64,000 nt of DNA from Pseudomonas sp. LD120 (GCF_009861525.1 NZ_WVHL01000005.1:2790001-2854000); one strand, 5' to 3'. Numbered from the stretch's first letter, positions 25,945 to 35,777 are shown. Numbers and translations are program-made. Notes: generated by a model from the letters alone, not told the origin.

Positions 25945-28164
25945 ATGCCCTTGCACATGCCTTGCCTTGTTTCCTTCGTTTCTCTGCGCCGCGTCCGCCG
26001 CCTGCCGACTGCTCTGCTTGGCAGCCTGCTGGCGTCCCTGTCGGCCAATGCCCAAGAGCCCGACGCCGAGCCCAGGCCGGCCGCGTCCCTGGAGTTGCCG
26101 ATATTCAATGTGCAGGGCGAGCCGGTGCTCGGGCAGACCACCGAGGACTCGGGCAGCTACACCACCGGGGCCATGTCCACGGCCATCGGCTTGCCGCTGT
26201 CGATCAAGGAGACCCCGCAGTCAGTCAGTGTGATCACCCGCCAGCGCATCGATGACCAAGGCCTGGGCACCACTGCCGATATCCTGGCCAGCGCTCCGGG
26301 TATTTCCTACAGCCGCAACGACAGTAATCGACTGTCCTTTTCCGCCCGTGGCTTTGCCATCGACAACTTCCAGTTCGACGGTCTGGCCTCGCCGATCAAT
26401 GGGTTCTGGAATTTCGGCGCCACCGAGATGGACTCGGCCATTTATGACCGGGTCGAAGTGGTGCGCGGCTCCACCGGGCTGTTGAGCGGCGCCGGCAATC
26501 CCTCGGCGGCGGTGAACTTTGTACGCAAGCGGCCGCTGGCGGATTTCGCCCTCAGCGGCTCGGCGGGCGTCGGACGCTGGGATGAGCGCCGGGGTGATAT
26601 CGACATGTCGCTGCCCCTGGCCGCAGACGGTCGAGTGGCGGCGCGGGTGGTGGCGGCATACTCGGAAAAGGACAGCTATGTGACCTTTCTCGATAACGAC
26701 TCACGTACGCTCTATGGCGTGATCAGTGCCGAGCTGACGCCCCGTACCCGGTTGACCGGCAGCCTGGAGTACCAGAAGAACCAGACCCGTGGCATGGGCA
26801 GCGGTTTTCCGCTGTTCTACAGCGACGGCTCGCGCACTGACTTTGGCCGTTCAGTGGCCAACAACACCCGATGGAGCGCGTTTGCCACCGAGTCCACCAC
26901 CGCCTTCATCGACCTGGAGCACAGCCTGGAGAACGACTGGAAACTGCGCAGCGCTTACAGTCGCTACGAAGGCAACTACGAGATGCGCTACCTGTATCGC
27001 GGTGGCTACCCGGACCGGCAAAGCGGTAGCGGCATGCGTGCCAGCTTTCTCAAGTACGACGGCGAGCGCACCCGGGACGATTGGCACTTGACCGCCAGCG
27101 GGCCCTTCGAGCTGCTGGGGCGCCGTCATGAACTGGGCCTTGGTTGGATGAGCATCGACGATGACCTGAACATCGACCAGTACCTGCCCGCGGGCAAGTC
27201 GCCCGCCACCGGGAGTTTTCTGGATTGGCGTGGCGACCATATCCCCGAGCCGGTGTGGTCTCACACGCGGGCTTCGGGGGACGCGACCCACACCCGGCAG
27301 ACCGGCGGTTACCTGGTCACCCGTCTGTCCCTGGCCGACCCGTTGCACCTGATCCTGGGGGCGCGGATCAGTGATTGGAACATTGAGCAGAACTACTACG
27401 GCACGCCGCGAAAGTACCGTTACAAGAACGAAATCACCCCTTATGCGGGCTTGGTCTACGACCTGGATTCGACCTACAGCCTCTACACCAGCTACACCAG
27501 CATTTTCAATCAGCAGAATGCCCGCGCGGCCAATGGCAGCATCCTCGATCCGGTGACCGGCGACAGCTATGAGGCGGGGTTGAAGGCGGCCTACCTGGAC
27601 GGCCGGTTGAATGCCGCGCTGGCGGTGTATCGCACTCAGCAAGAGGGCCTTGCTGAAGCCATTCCCGGGGTCAATGTCGACGGTCGCCCCAACGAGCAGG
27701 CCTACAAGGCCGGCACGGGGGCGCGAGTCGATGGTTTTGACCTGGACATCGCTGGGCAATTGACCGATCAGTGGAACCTGTCGGCCAGCTACACCCACTT
27801 CATCGCTCGCAACGGCGAGGGCCGGGCGATCAATACCAGCTACCCGCGGACTCAGTTCAAGCTGTTTACCACTTATCGTCTGAGCGGCAGGCTGGACCGG
27901 TTGACCCTGGGCGGCGGCACCACCTGGAACAGCAGTGTCTCGCGCAGCGATGTCGCCAGCCCCAAGGGCAGTACCGAAGTCAGCCAGGGCGCCTATGCCC
28001 TGACCAGCCTCATGGCGCGCTACCAGATCAACGACAACCTGTCCCTGACGGCCAACCTGGATAACCTGTTCGACAAGCAGTACTACGAGCAAATCGGTTT
28101 CTATAGCCAGGGCTGGTGGGGGGAACCACGCAACCTGCGGCTGGGCCTCAAGGCGGCGTTCTAA
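25945..28164 (+). CDS. TonB-dependent siderophore receptor
   Basis: 739 residues. Signal peptide to about residue 32 (LLASLSANAQ|EP). Plug domain from about residue 60, with the conserved IKETPQSVSVITRQRID and the VEVVRGSTGLLSGAGNPSAAVNFVRKRP block. A 22-strand barrel follows, ending in YYEQIGFYSQGWWGEPRNLR and a terminal Phe, as outer-membrane porins require. No N-terminal signalling domain is seen, so it does not act through an ECF sigma factor. It is most like ferrichrome/ferrioxamine or other hydroxamate-type receptors; the substrate is not proven. A Fur-like AT-rich stretch occurs around 25904-25925. The gene follows its probable AraC regulator. Confidence 0.9.
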   Translation: MPLHMPCLVSFVSLRRVRRLPTALLGSLLASLSANAQEPDAEPRPAASLELPIFNVQGEPVLGQTTEDSGSYTTGAMSTAIGLPLSIKETPQSVSVITRQRIDDQGLGTTADILASAPGISYSRNDSNRLSFSARGFAIDNFQFDGLASPINGFWNFGATEMDSAIYDRVEVVRGSTGLLSGAGNPSAAVNFVRKRPLADFALSGSAGVGRWDERRGDIDMSLPLAADGRVAARVVAAYSEKDSYVTFLDNDSRTLYGVISAELTPRTRLTGSLEYQKNQTRGMGSGFPLFYSDGSRTDFGRSVANNTRWSAFATESTTAFIDLEHSLENDWKLRSAYSRYEGNYEMRYLYRGGYPDRQSGSGMRASFLKYDGERTRDDWHLTASGPFELLGRRHELGLGWMSIDDDLNIDQYLPAGKSPATGSFLDWRGDHIPEPVWSHTRASGDATHTRQTGGYLVTRLSLADPLHLILGARISDWNIEQNYYGTPRKYRYKNEITPYAGLVYDLDSTYSLYTSYTSIFNQQNARAANGSILDPVTGDSYEAGLKAAYLDGRLNAALAVYRTQQEGLAEAIPGVNVDGRPNEQAYKAGTGARVDGFDLDIAGQLTDQWNLSASYTHFIARNGEGRAINTSYPRTQFKLFTTYRLSGRLDRLTLGGGTTWNSSVSRSDVASPKGSTEVSQGAYALTSLMARYQINDNLSLTANLDNLFDKQYYEQIGFYSQGWWGEPRNLRLGLKAAF

Positions 28165-29240
28165 CGGCTGGGGGCGAGGGTGAAGCGCGCCGGGCGACAC
28201 GGCGCCAGTTCGGCACAGCATTGCCCGTGCAGCAGCTCCTGGCTGACCAAATGGCCGACCGTGGCCGCCAGGGTCACACCGGCATGCATCACCGCCAGAT
28301 ACAGTCCCGGGTAGTCGGCGCTCTGGCCAATGATTGGCAGTTGGTCCACGGGCATTGGTCGTTGGCCGACGTTCACGCTGCGCAAGGCGATGGTTTCGGC
28401 CCCACGCAACGCCTGACGGACGCTGGCCACCGCCTGCTGCGCGATGGCGTGCGGGCCTTGGGGGCCGTCGGCGGCGATATAGTCCTCGGCCATCAGCAAG
28501 CTACCGTCCGCCGCCTCGCGGATTTCCATCTGCTGGTTGGAGATGAGGGTCTTGACCAGCCCCGGTGGCGCGTCGACGCGAATCAGGATCGATGGCGAGG
28601 CGTGTACCGGTAAGTCAATGCCAAGCGGGGCCAGCAGCGCCGGCGTGGTGCAGCCCGCGGCCAGAACCACGTAATCGGCATACCGGGTGCCCGCTGCGGT
28701 GTTGACGCCGATCACCCGAGGGCCGTCGAGTTGCAGGCCCAGCACCGGGGTGGCGTCGAATACCTGGGCGCCGTGGGCGCGGGCGCCTTCGAGCAGCACC
28801 AGGGTGCTGGCAATCGGCTCCAGGCTGCCTTCGGCGTGGGCGTAGCGGGCCCGTTCCGGCACCGCGCGCAGATTGGGTTCCAACTGCGCCACCTGGGAGC
28901 GATCCAGCCAGCGCAGTGAAGGGTTGCAGCGGAGGTCGCTGAGGGGCAGCGAATCGAGGGTCGCTTTGGTGTAGGAAAGCGCTCCCGACCAATTGATTGA
29001 TAACGCCGGCAGCGCTTCCTGCAGGCGCCAATAGTCCGCCAGCGCGCGGCTGCGCAGAGGCCTGATGGCGCTGGGCAGTTCATCGGCCAGGTTGATCCAG
29101 GCGAACGAATGGCCGGTGACCCCGGCGCCGGGTGTCGCCTGTTCCAGCACGCTCACCTGCGCGCCTTGGCGCGCCAGATGGTAGGCAATGGAGGCGCCGA
29201 CGATGCCAGCTCCCACAACAATCACCGTCGAGTCGTTCAC
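28161..29240 (-). CDS. FAD-dependent amine/D-amino acid oxidase-like protein
   Basis: 359 residues from the GTG at 29240, preferred over an in-frame TTG at 29258 because GAGGAA sits just before the GTG. The N-terminus reads STVIVVGAGIVGASIAYHLARQ, the GxGxxG FAD motif. The body matches the DAO superfamily (glycine oxidase, D-amino acid dehydrogenase, sarcosine oxidase), ending with LPIIGQSADYPGLYLAVMHAG, the usual second FAD contact. The substrate is unknown. Its last four bases overlap the end of the convergent receptor gene. Confidence 0.85.
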   Translation of the reverse strand: MNDSTVIVVGAGIVGASIAYHLARQGAQVSVLEQATPGAGVTGHSFAWINLADELPSAIRPLRSRALADYWRLQEALPALSINWSGALSYTKATLDSLPLSDLRCNPSLRWLDRSQVAQLEPNLRAVPERARYAHAEGSLEPIASTLVLLEGARAHGAQVFDATPVLGLQLDGPRVIGVNTAAGTRYADYVVLAAGCTTPALLAPLGIDLPVHASPSILIRVDAPPGLVKTLISNQQMEIREAADGSLLMAEDYIAADGPQGPHAIAQQAVASVRQALRGAETIALRSVNVGQRPMPVDQLPIIGQSADYPGLYLAVMHAGVTLAATVGHLVSQELLHGQCCAELAPCRPARFTLAPSR

Positions 29241-29381
29241 GCGTTCCTCGTTTTTCAATCCGTTGGTGCAGGTTAGCGCTCGACGCGGCGCTCAAGCCGC
29301 TGATTAGCGGTTATGCAACGCTCAGCGCCAGGCGGCTGCCCGCTTCGACAGCGGCCGGCACCTGATTGCCGACATCGCCTG

Positions 29382-30923
29382 TCATTGGGGTTTCAGGGCC
29401 AGCCCTTGGGCCTGGGGCAGCGGATTGCGCATCAGCCGCCCGACGACCAGGGCGCCCAGCAGCGCAAGGAGGCCCGCCACCGTCAGCACCCGTCCGAAAC
29501 CGCCGACAAAAGCTTGCTGGGCCAGGGGTTGTACCTGTGCGAGGACACTGTGCGGCAGGTGCGCCAAGGCACCTTGCAGGTCGCCAGCCACTACCCGCGA
29601 GGCAATCTCCGGCACCTGCGCCAGCCAAGGGCCCGGTACCTGACTGAGGCTGCCTTGCAGCAGCTGTTGGGTGTGGCTGGCCAGCAGCGCGCCGAACACG
29701 CCGATGGCCAGCATGATGGCGCTGAAACGCATGGTGGTGCTCATGCCCGAGGCCATGCCGGTGCGCTCGCGGGGGACGCAAGCCATGATGTTTTTCTGCG
29801 TGTCGCCGTTGAGCAGGCCGGCCCCGGCGCCGGTCACCGCAATCGCCAGGGCGAAGCTCAGGTAGCCTCCGACGTGCACGGCCCAGGCGCTGAGCAGGTT
29901 GCCGCCGCCCACCAGGGCCAGCCCGGCGGCCATCAGCGTGGCCGGGGCGTAACGCCCGGCCAGGCGCGCGCCGATCCGTGGGCAGATGAGCATGGTCAGG
30001 GCAAAGGGCAGCATGCCCAGACCCGAGGCAATGGCCGAGAACCCTAGGCCGTTCTGCAGGTAGAAGGGCAGCAGGGTCATCATCACCTGGGCGCAACCGG
30101 CGTAGGCGAACATGCCCAGCAGGGCGCCGATAAAGCGCGGATGGCGAAACAGTTGCAGGTCCACCATGGGCCGGCTTTGCAGGCGCTCGATCAGCACGAA
30201 CAGACCCAGCAGGGCCAGGCCTGCCAGCAGCCGTGTGGCGGTGGCCGGATGATTCCAGCCGATGCGGTTGGCTTCGATCAGGCCCCAGATCAGGCACAAC
30301 AGGCTGGCGCTGAAGGCCAGGCTGCCCCAGGGATCGAGGCGTGCGGCCTGGGTATCCCGGGATTCGGGCACGTTGCGCAGCACGCTCCACAGCAGCAGGG
30401 CGCCCACTGGCAGGTTGAAGTAGAAGATCCAGCGCCAGCCGAAGTACTCGGTGATCAAGCCGCCGACCGTGGGCGCGGCGGTCATCGCCATGCCCATGCA
30501 GGCCCCCCAGAAGGCCCAGGCCTTGGCCCGTTCCGCTTCGTCATGGAAGGTATGGCCGATGGAGGCCAGGGCCGAGGTTAGAAGCAGCGCCGCGCCCACG
30601 CCTTTGAGGGCCCGAGCGAGGTCCAGCAGCAGGGCGTTGGGGGCGGCGCCGCAGCCCAGGGAGGCGAGGATGAACAGGCCCAGGCCGCAGAGCAGGGTCC
30701 TCTTGCGTCCGAAGCGGTCCGCCAGGCTGCCCGCCGGCAGCAGCAGGGCGGCGAAGGCCAGCATGTAGGCACTGACCACCCATTCGATATCGGCGAAGTT
30801 GGCCCCCAGGTCCCGGGCGATGCTCGGCAGGGCAACGGCGACGATGTTGGTGTCGAGGACGATCAGCGAGCAGACCCCGGAGGCGGTCAGCAGGGTCGCG
30901 CGTGGGTTGATGGGGCGGCTCAT
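29382..30923 (-). CDS. MFS drug-efflux transporter (DHA2, 14-TM type)
   Basis: About 513 residues (ATG 30923; an ATG four codons earlier is also possible, and neither has a strong ribosome site). The DHA2 family signature motif A appears as GSLADRFGRKRTLLCGL, motif C-like glycines as AAPTVGGLITEYFGWRWIFY, and about fourteen hydrophobic segments are visible. Such proteins export toxic compounds by proton antiport. A LysR regulator gene is transcribed divergently 256 bp away and probably controls it. Confidence 0.88.
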   Translation of the reverse strand: MSRPINPRATLLTASGVCSLIVLDTNIVAVALPSIARDLGANFADIEWVVSAYMLAFAALLLPAGSLADRFGRKRTLLCGLGLFILASLGCGAAPNALLLDLARALKGVGAALLLTSALASIGHTFHDEAERAKAWAFWGACMGMAMTAAPTVGGLITEYFGWRWIFYFNLPVGALLLWSVLRNVPESRDTQAARLDPWGSLAFSASLLCLIWGLIEANRIGWNHPATATRLLAGLALLGLFVLIERLQSRPMVDLQLFRHPRFIGALLGMFAYAGCAQVMMTLLPFYLQNGLGFSAIASGLGMLPFALTMLICPRIGARLAGRYAPATLMAAGLALVGGGNLLSAWAVHVGGYLSFALAIAVTGAGAGLLNGDTQKNIMACVPRERTGMASGMSTTMRFSAIMLAIGVFGALLASHTQQLLQGSLSQVPGPWLAQVPEIASRVVAGDLQGALAHLPHSVLAQVQPLAQQAFVGGFGRVLTVAGLLALLGALVVGRLMRNPLPQAQGLALKPQ

Positions 30924-31179
30924 GGCGCGACCCATAAGGCGATTTGCCGTAGGCGCCGGATAGGCTTGAGAGTGAGGATTGCTTTTGGAGCAATGCCGGC
31001 GCGGTTTGTCCAGGCGGTGCCAGCGACAGCGTCGTAGCGGGCGATCATTGCCAGAAACACGAGTTTGACGGGCATGGCAGCGAGTCTCTAGTGTGAAGGT
31101 CCGCTCAGCTTATCCCGGCCGGCGGCGCTGTTTGTTAGCCGCTGCCGGTCAGTTCATTACCTTTGAGCTAATACAAAAA

Positions 31180-32061
31180 ATGGAAATTCGTCACTTTCGC
31201 TACTTCCTTGCCGTGGCCCGGCAACGCAATTTCACCCGTGCCGCCGAGCAACTGGGGATCGCCCCGCCGACCTTGAGCCGACAGATCCAGGACATGGAGA
31301 GGGCCCTGGGAACCCGGCTGTTCCTGCGTCAGCAGCGCGAGGTCAGTCTCACCGAGGCCGGTGCCACTTTGCTCCTGGAGGCCGAAGCCACGGTGCGCCA
31401 GTTCGAGTTCGCCCAGCGCAACGCCCAGCGCGCCGGGCGCGGAGAGATCGGCCACATCGAGCTGGGCTATGTGGCCTCGGCGGTGTATTCCGGGTTGTTG
31501 CAGAAGCAGGTGCAGAGCTTCAGCCGCGACTGCCCGGACGTCAGCCTGAATGTGCGCGAGTGTCCGATGGCAACCCTGCCGGCGCGAATTGCCGACGGAC
31601 GCCTGGACGTCGGCTACATTCGTTCGCCCATGACCCTGCCCGACGGCGTGGAGGCCATTGCCCTGGACGCCGAGGGGTTTGTCCTGGCGCTGTCCGCCGA
31701 GTCCTGGCTGTGCCGGCTGCCGCAGATCGCCTCCGAGCACCTGCTCAATGAAACCTTCATCCTTCCTGAGCAGATCAGCGGCACCTTGCAAGTGGCGGCC
31801 CAGGGGGCCTATGCCCCCAAGCTCGGTGCCCAGCCCGGCGGCCTGGTGGCGGTGCTGGCCCTGGTTTCCCTGGGGCAGGGCGTGGCGGTGGTACCCGAAT
31901 CGGTGGTGGGCCATTTGAGCCTGCCCCATGTGGTGTACCGGCCGATCGGCGGCAGTTCGGCGTCGTCCTGGCTGTCGCTGATTTACCGGCGTTTCGAGCA
32001 GGCGCCGGCGGTGGTGCGCTACATCGACCAGGTCAAGCGCGAGCACCGGCGTTCGGCCTGA
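31180..32061 (+). CDS. LysR-family transcriptional regulator
   Basis: 293 residues from ATG 31180, chosen because it gives the standard LysR start MEIRHFRYFLAVARQRNFTR. The winged helix-turn-helix (residues 1-60) contains RAAEQLGIAPPTLSRQIQDM, and a periplasmic-binding-like effector domain follows. It is divergent from the MFS exporter, the usual layout for LysR control. A 17-bp dyad ATTA-N9-TAAT at 31156-31172 lies just before the start and could be its autoregulatory site. Confidence 0.92.
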   Translation: MEIRHFRYFLAVARQRNFTRAAEQLGIAPPTLSRQIQDMERALGTRLFLRQQREVSLTEAGATLLLEAEATVRQFEFAQRNAQRAGRGEIGHIELGYVASAVYSGLLQKQVQSFSRDCPDVSLNVRECPMATLPARIADGRLDVGYIRSPMTLPDGVEAIALDAEGFVLALSAESWLCRLPQIASEHLLNETFILPEQISGTLQVAAQGAYAPKLGAQPGGLVAVLALVSLGQGVAVVPESVVGHLSLPHVVYRPIGGSSASSWLSLIYRRFEQAPAVVRYIDQVKREHRRSA

Positions 32062-32137
32062 TACGGCATGTTCAGCACTGCGCCCGGCGAGGATAATCCG
32101 CCGGGCTATTTCTCTTCCTTCAGGAGCTGCGTCCTCG

Positions 32138-32515
32138 ATGATCGACCACCTTGACCACCTGGTACTGACCACCATCGATCCTGTGGCCGCCGAGGACTTT
32201 TACGTTCGGGTGCTAGGCATGCAACTGCAAACCTTTGCCGGCGGGCGCAAGGCCTTCAAGTACGGCCAGCAGAAGATCAACCTGCATGTGCGTGGCCAGG
32301 AATTCGAACCCAAGGCCCACCTGCCGGTACCGGGGGCGCTGGACCTGTGCTTTATCGCCAGCGTGCCGCTGGAGCAGGTGATTGCCCATCTGCGCCGAGT
32401 CAACTGGCCGATCATCGAGGGCCCGGTGGCGCGCACCGGAGCCACGGGACCGATCCGCTCGGTGTACCTGCGGGACCCGGACTTGAACCTCATCGAGATT
32501 GCCGAGCGGGTGTAG
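32138..32515 (+). CDS. VOC-family (glyoxalase-like) protein
   Basis: 125 residues forming one vicinal-oxygen-chelate unit of two beta-alpha-beta-beta-beta modules. It starts MIDHLDHLVLTTIDPVAAED, where the His in LDHL is the usual first metal ligand, and ends LRDPDLNLIEIAERV, where the Glu of LIEI is the usual last ligand. Family roles include glyoxalase, fosfomycin thiol transfer and ring cleavage, so the activity cannot be named. It stands alone, 76 bp after the LysR gene. Confidence 0.85.
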   Translation: MIDHLDHLVLTTIDPVAAEDFYVRVLGMQLQTFAGGRKAFKYGQQKINLHVRGQEFEPKAHLPVPGALDLCFIASVPLEQVIAHLRRVNWPIIEGPVARTGATGPIRSVYLRDPDLNLIEIAERV

Positions 32516-32858
32516 GCGGTTTGAGGGGGGCGGATAAACTTTTGTAATGATTTCCCGCTGGGGAAAAGTGCCGCAGCCCCTGTAATCTCCAAATCCGTTT
32601 TTTCACTCAGGACTTGCATGAACACGCTCTCGGAGCCTCCCAATTGGTGCTCTTTCCTCGTTTTACCTCATGACGTCTCGCGCCACCCGGGCGCTCTGAG
32701 ACGCAGACGCTCAGGCAGCCATTCTCCCGGCCGCACTTCCTCGGCATTTGCCACCGCCTATCTTTACCTGCCCGAACCCAAGGTCTCGCATTCCCTGCGC
32801 CTTGTCGCTTCGTCGCGCTTGGTCGTTTGATTTTTTTCGGAGCATTTGAGTCGTCGTT
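32516..32858. other. Gene-free stretch before the TerC-family gene
   Basis: 343 bp with no credible ORF. I looked for a yybP-ykoY type manganese riboswitch, common before TerC-family genes, and did not find its conserved GGGGAGUAG-like core. A small hairpin TTTCCC-GCTG-GGGAAA lies near 32549-32565. Promoter elements are not obvious. Confidence 0.4.
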
Positions 32859-34421
32859 ATGGAATGGATCGCAGACCCCACGGCCTGGCTTGGCCTTTTG
32901 ACCCTGATCGTCCTGGAGCTGGTGCTGGGCATCGACAACCTGGTGTTTATCGCCATCCTCGCGGACAAGCTGCCGCCGCATCAGCGTGACCGCGCGCGCA
33001 TCATCGGCCTGTCCCTGGCCCTGCTGATGCGCCTGGGCCTGCTGGCCAGCATCTCCTGGATGGTGACCCTGACCCAGCCGCTGTTCGAGGTGTTCGACAA
33101 GAGCTTTTCGGGGCGCGACCTGATCATGCTGTTCGGTGGTGTGTTCCTGTTGTTCAAGGCCACCATGGAGTTGCATGAGCGCCTGGAGGGCCATGTCAGC
33201 CAGCGGGCCGGCAGTGCAACTTACGCCTTGTTCTGGCCGATCGTGGCGCAGATCGTGGTGCTCGATGCGGTGTTCTCTCTGGATGCCGTGATTACCGCCG
33301 TGGGCATGGTGGAACACCTGTCGGTGATGATGATCGCGGTGGTGGTTTCCATCGGTGTGATGATCGTGGCCAGCAAGCCGCTGACCCGTTTCGTCAACGA
33401 ACACCCGACAGTGATCATGCTGTGCCTGGGCTTTTTGATGATGATTGGCTTCAGCCTGACCGCTGAAGGCCTGGGCTTCCATATTCCCAAGGGTTACCTG
33501 TACGCGGCCATCGGCTTCTCGATTCTGATCGAGCTGTTCAACCAGATCGCCCGGGCCCGCCGCAAGAAGTCCATGCAGGGCCTGCGCCCGATGCGTGAGC
33601 GCACGGCCTATGCGGTGATGCGCCTGCTGGGTGGCCGCACGCTGGCGGCGGAAGAAGTGGGCGAGGAAATCGCCGACTTGCTGGAAAACGGCGATGCCCC
33701 CACCAGCGAGCTGTTCGACCGCCGCGAACGGGTGATGATCAGCGGCGTACTGCAGTTGGCGGAGCGGCCGATCCGTACGCTGATGACGGTGCGCGCTGAG
33801 GTCGACTCCATCGACCTCACGGACAGCCCGGAGAGCATCCGGACCAAGTTGATGCATTCGTCCTATTCGCGCCTGCCGCTGATTCGCGATGGTGCGGTGG
33901 ATGAGCCGCTGGGCTTTGTGCACAAAAAGGAATTGCTCAAGGAGTACCTGGCGGGCAACGAGCCGAACCTTGAGCACCTGGCGCGCAAGACCATCAACCT
34001 GCTGGACAGTTTTTCGATCCTCAACGCCCTGGAACAGATGCGCAAGGCGTCGACCCATATCGCCTTCGTGATCAACGAATTTGGCGACTTCATGGGCATC
34101 CTGACCATGACCGACATTCTCGAGTCCATTGCCGGTGAGCTGCCGGATGCCAGCGAGGTCGAGGGCCCGGATGTGGTGGAGCAGGACGGCGGTTTCCTGG
34201 TCAATGGCGCCCTGAACCTGCCCCAGGTGCGTCAGCGTACCGGCTTTGGCGCCGAGCCTACCGAGGATTACCAGACTCTGGCCGGGCTGGTGATGAGCCT
34301 GCTGGACCGTCTGCCGGTCAAGGGCGACCGCCTGGAATGGGAGGGCTGGAACATTCAGGTGATGGCGGTGGAAGAGCGCCGCGTGACCCAGGTCCAGCTG
34401 TCTCGGCAGGTGCCTGCCTGA
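32859..34421 (+). CDS. TerC/CBS/CorC membrane protein (YegH/YoaE type)
   Basis: 520 residues. Residues 1-235 form a TerC-type membrane domain with the signature LELVLGIDNLVFIAILADKL and a second DAVFSLDAVITAVG repeat holding the conserved acidic residues. A CBS pair follows (about 290-410: RTLMTVRAEVDSIDLTDSPE; MGILTMTDILESIAGELP), then a CorC/HlyC domain (about 430-515). The architecture matches E. coli YegH/YoaE. TerC-like domains are linked to manganese or other divalent metal efflux, the CBS pair to nucleotide sensing; the exact ion here is not known. It stands as a single gene with a weak ribosome site (GGAG rather far from ATG). Confidence 0.88.
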   Translation: MEWIADPTAWLGLLTLIVLELVLGIDNLVFIAILADKLPPHQRDRARIIGLSLALLMRLGLLASISWMVTLTQPLFEVFDKSFSGRDLIMLFGGVFLLFKATMELHERLEGHVSQRAGSATYALFWPIVAQIVVLDAVFSLDAVITAVGMVEHLSVMMIAVVVSIGVMIVASKPLTRFVNEHPTVIMLCLGFLMMIGFSLTAEGLGFHIPKGYLYAAIGFSILIELFNQIARARRKKSMQGLRPMRERTAYAVMRLLGGRTLAAEEVGEEIADLLENGDAPTSELFDRRERVMISGVLQLAERPIRTLMTVRAEVDSIDLTDSPESIRTKLMHSSYSRLPLIRDGAVDEPLGFVHKKELLKEYLAGNEPNLEHLARKTINLLDSFSILNALEQMRKASTHIAFVINEFGDFMGILTMTDILESIAGELPDASEVEGPDVVEQDGGFLVNGALNLPQVRQRTGFGAEPTEDYQTLAGLVMSLLDRLPVKGDRLEWEGWNIQVMAVEERRVTQVQLSRQVPA

Positions 34422-34497
34422 CGGTGGAAGTCCTGGAGTTGGCGCTGCAAGGTGCTATGCCGTTGCGTGGCTCGGACGCAGAGGTTCAGGCCCAGGG

Positions 34498-34894
34498 TCA
34501 TGCCCTGCCACGCAGGGCTTTTGCCTCCAGCCAGGTGTACAGGCGGCGAGCGATGCGTTCACTGGCATGGCCGTCGCCATAGGGGTTGTGTACTCGGCTC
34601 ATGCGGGCATAGAGCTCGGCATCGTCCAGCAGTTCGCTGGCATGGTGCACGATGCGTTCGCGGTCGGTGCCCACCAGCAACACGGTACCGCCCTCTGGCT
34701 CCGGTGGCCGGTGCTTCATGGTCGATGGGTAACTGGTGGTGTAACGCGGCGGGGGCGGCGATAAAAATGGTGGTGTCGCCATGCACCAGGACAATGTTCG
34801 GTTGCAGACCTGGCCAGTGTTTTAGCACCCTGGCCAGTGGCGCCATCTTGATTGCTTCTGGGCGTGTACCGAAAACCATCACGACTTTAAAAGG
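34498..34894 (-). pseudogene. wecB (UDP-GlcNAc 2-epimerase) remnant with large internal deletion
   Basis: Read leftward, the N-terminal piece VVMVFGTRPEAIKMAPLARV and then NIVLVHGDTTIFIAAPAALH is unmistakable WecB. The sequence then jumps, in another frame, to the C-terminal piece EGGTVLLVGTDRERIVHHAS, then YARMSRVHNPYGDGHASERI. Roughly residues 115-320 of a normal epimerase are gone, including much of the active site. It would have made UDP-ManNAc for surface polysaccharide. It is clearly non-functional. Confidence 0.85.
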
Positions 34895-35028
34895 TATGTT
34901 CCCCTCTTTGGGTGCGATGCGATCGGAACGAAGGTTGAATCAAAACAGCGGGAACTGCTCTTGTCCAGCCAGGGCGTGTGGGACAAATGCCTGGAGCAGG
35001 TGCTGGCGGGTAATGGCTCCAGGCGTTG
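34883..35028 (+). pseudogene. Orphan 3' end of an unknown, toxin-like gene
   Basis: A frame without a start reads FKRYVPLFGCDAIGTKVESK and ends SQGVWDKCLEQVLAGNGSRR before a stop at 35026-35028. It begins where the wecB remnant breaks off. It reads like a genuine charged C-terminus and is followed by an immunity-like gene, so it may be the tail of a displaced polymorphic toxin. The evidence is circumstantial and I recognise no family. Confidence 0.35.
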
Positions 35029-35192
35029 AGTCGCATCAATGTGGCGCAGGTTTTTGTACACGTCTGTTGCTGTCTGTATGCTCTCGGTCCGGTGAATGAA
35101 GTGATCTGCTCCGGGGCATCGGAGCGGATGCAATCCACCATGTCTTGCCGCTCCTTATCATGCGCAGGCGGCCCGCTGGAGAACATCAATCA

Positions 35193-35659
35193 ATGGCCGG
35201 ACCGACTGTCAGGGTGCTGTTGCCGCGCAAGATCGATGGCTTGGTCGAAAGCCTTGTGTGCGCCTGCTTGGCCGAGGTTGCAGATCAGTCCTGGGCGGGT
35301 AGGGGGGTGTTCTTTATTGAAGGCAGTCCCATGCTTTGCGCGCTGGGGGCCGATTATCCAGAGGAACTGGCGGAATATGCCGGGCTGGCCGGGGAGCTTG
35401 GATGGCTCCCTGAAGGCATCCTGAGCCTGGCGGCCATGGATAAAGATCAGTTGGATCACCAACGACTAGGAGAGGCGGCGCTGGCGTTGGTCCGTCGTCT
35501 GGATGGCGTGGTGGCCTTCTGCGCCAGTATCCATACCTACACTCGGGATGCCGAATTTCTGGCGGGGCTGCGATCATCGAGCATGAGGGTGAGAGCATTT
35601 TCAGCGCCGCGGACTTTGCGGCTTGGTTGGGCCACCGGGATTTCCGACGGGTGAAATAG
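35193..35659 (+). pseudogene. Frameshifted immunity-like protein (resembles DUF6368)
   Basis: From ATG 35193 the frame reads MAGPTVRVLLPRKIDGLVES and stays protein-like to about residue 127 (HTYTRDAEFLAGL). The natural ending, IIEHEGESIFSAADFAAWLG then HRDFRRVK, is in the next frame, to TAG 35657-35659; in the original frame a meaningless tail follows. The break is near 35573. Overall it resembles DUF6368 proteins, often found as solitary or toxin-linked immunity-like genes, but that match is from memory. A toxin-like tail lies just upstream. Confidence 0.6.
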
Positions 35660-35702
35660 TCCACGGCTACATGCCCGCACTGCCGCCCCACCCACCACCT
35701 TC

Positions 35703-35770
35703 CGTAGGAGCTGGCTTGCCAGCGAAGGCGGCCGTGAGATCGCTTTCGCCGGCAAGCCGGCTCCTACAAG
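35703..35770. repeat. REPIN of the GGAGCTGGCTTGCCAGCGAAGG family
   Basis: Near-perfect inverted arms: GTAGGAGCTGGCTTGCCAGC on the left and GCCGGCAAGCCGGCTCCTAC on the right. The same family occurs at 4238-4318 and 42789-42873. It sits just after the stop of the DJ-1 family gene (which runs leftward) and could act as its terminator. Confidence 0.85.
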
Positions 35771-35777
35771 GGAGAGG

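Noticed and set aside
32516..32858. A yybP-ykoY manganese riboswitch before the TerC-family gene
   Set aside because: Expected from the gene family, but the conserved core sequence was not found on either strand.
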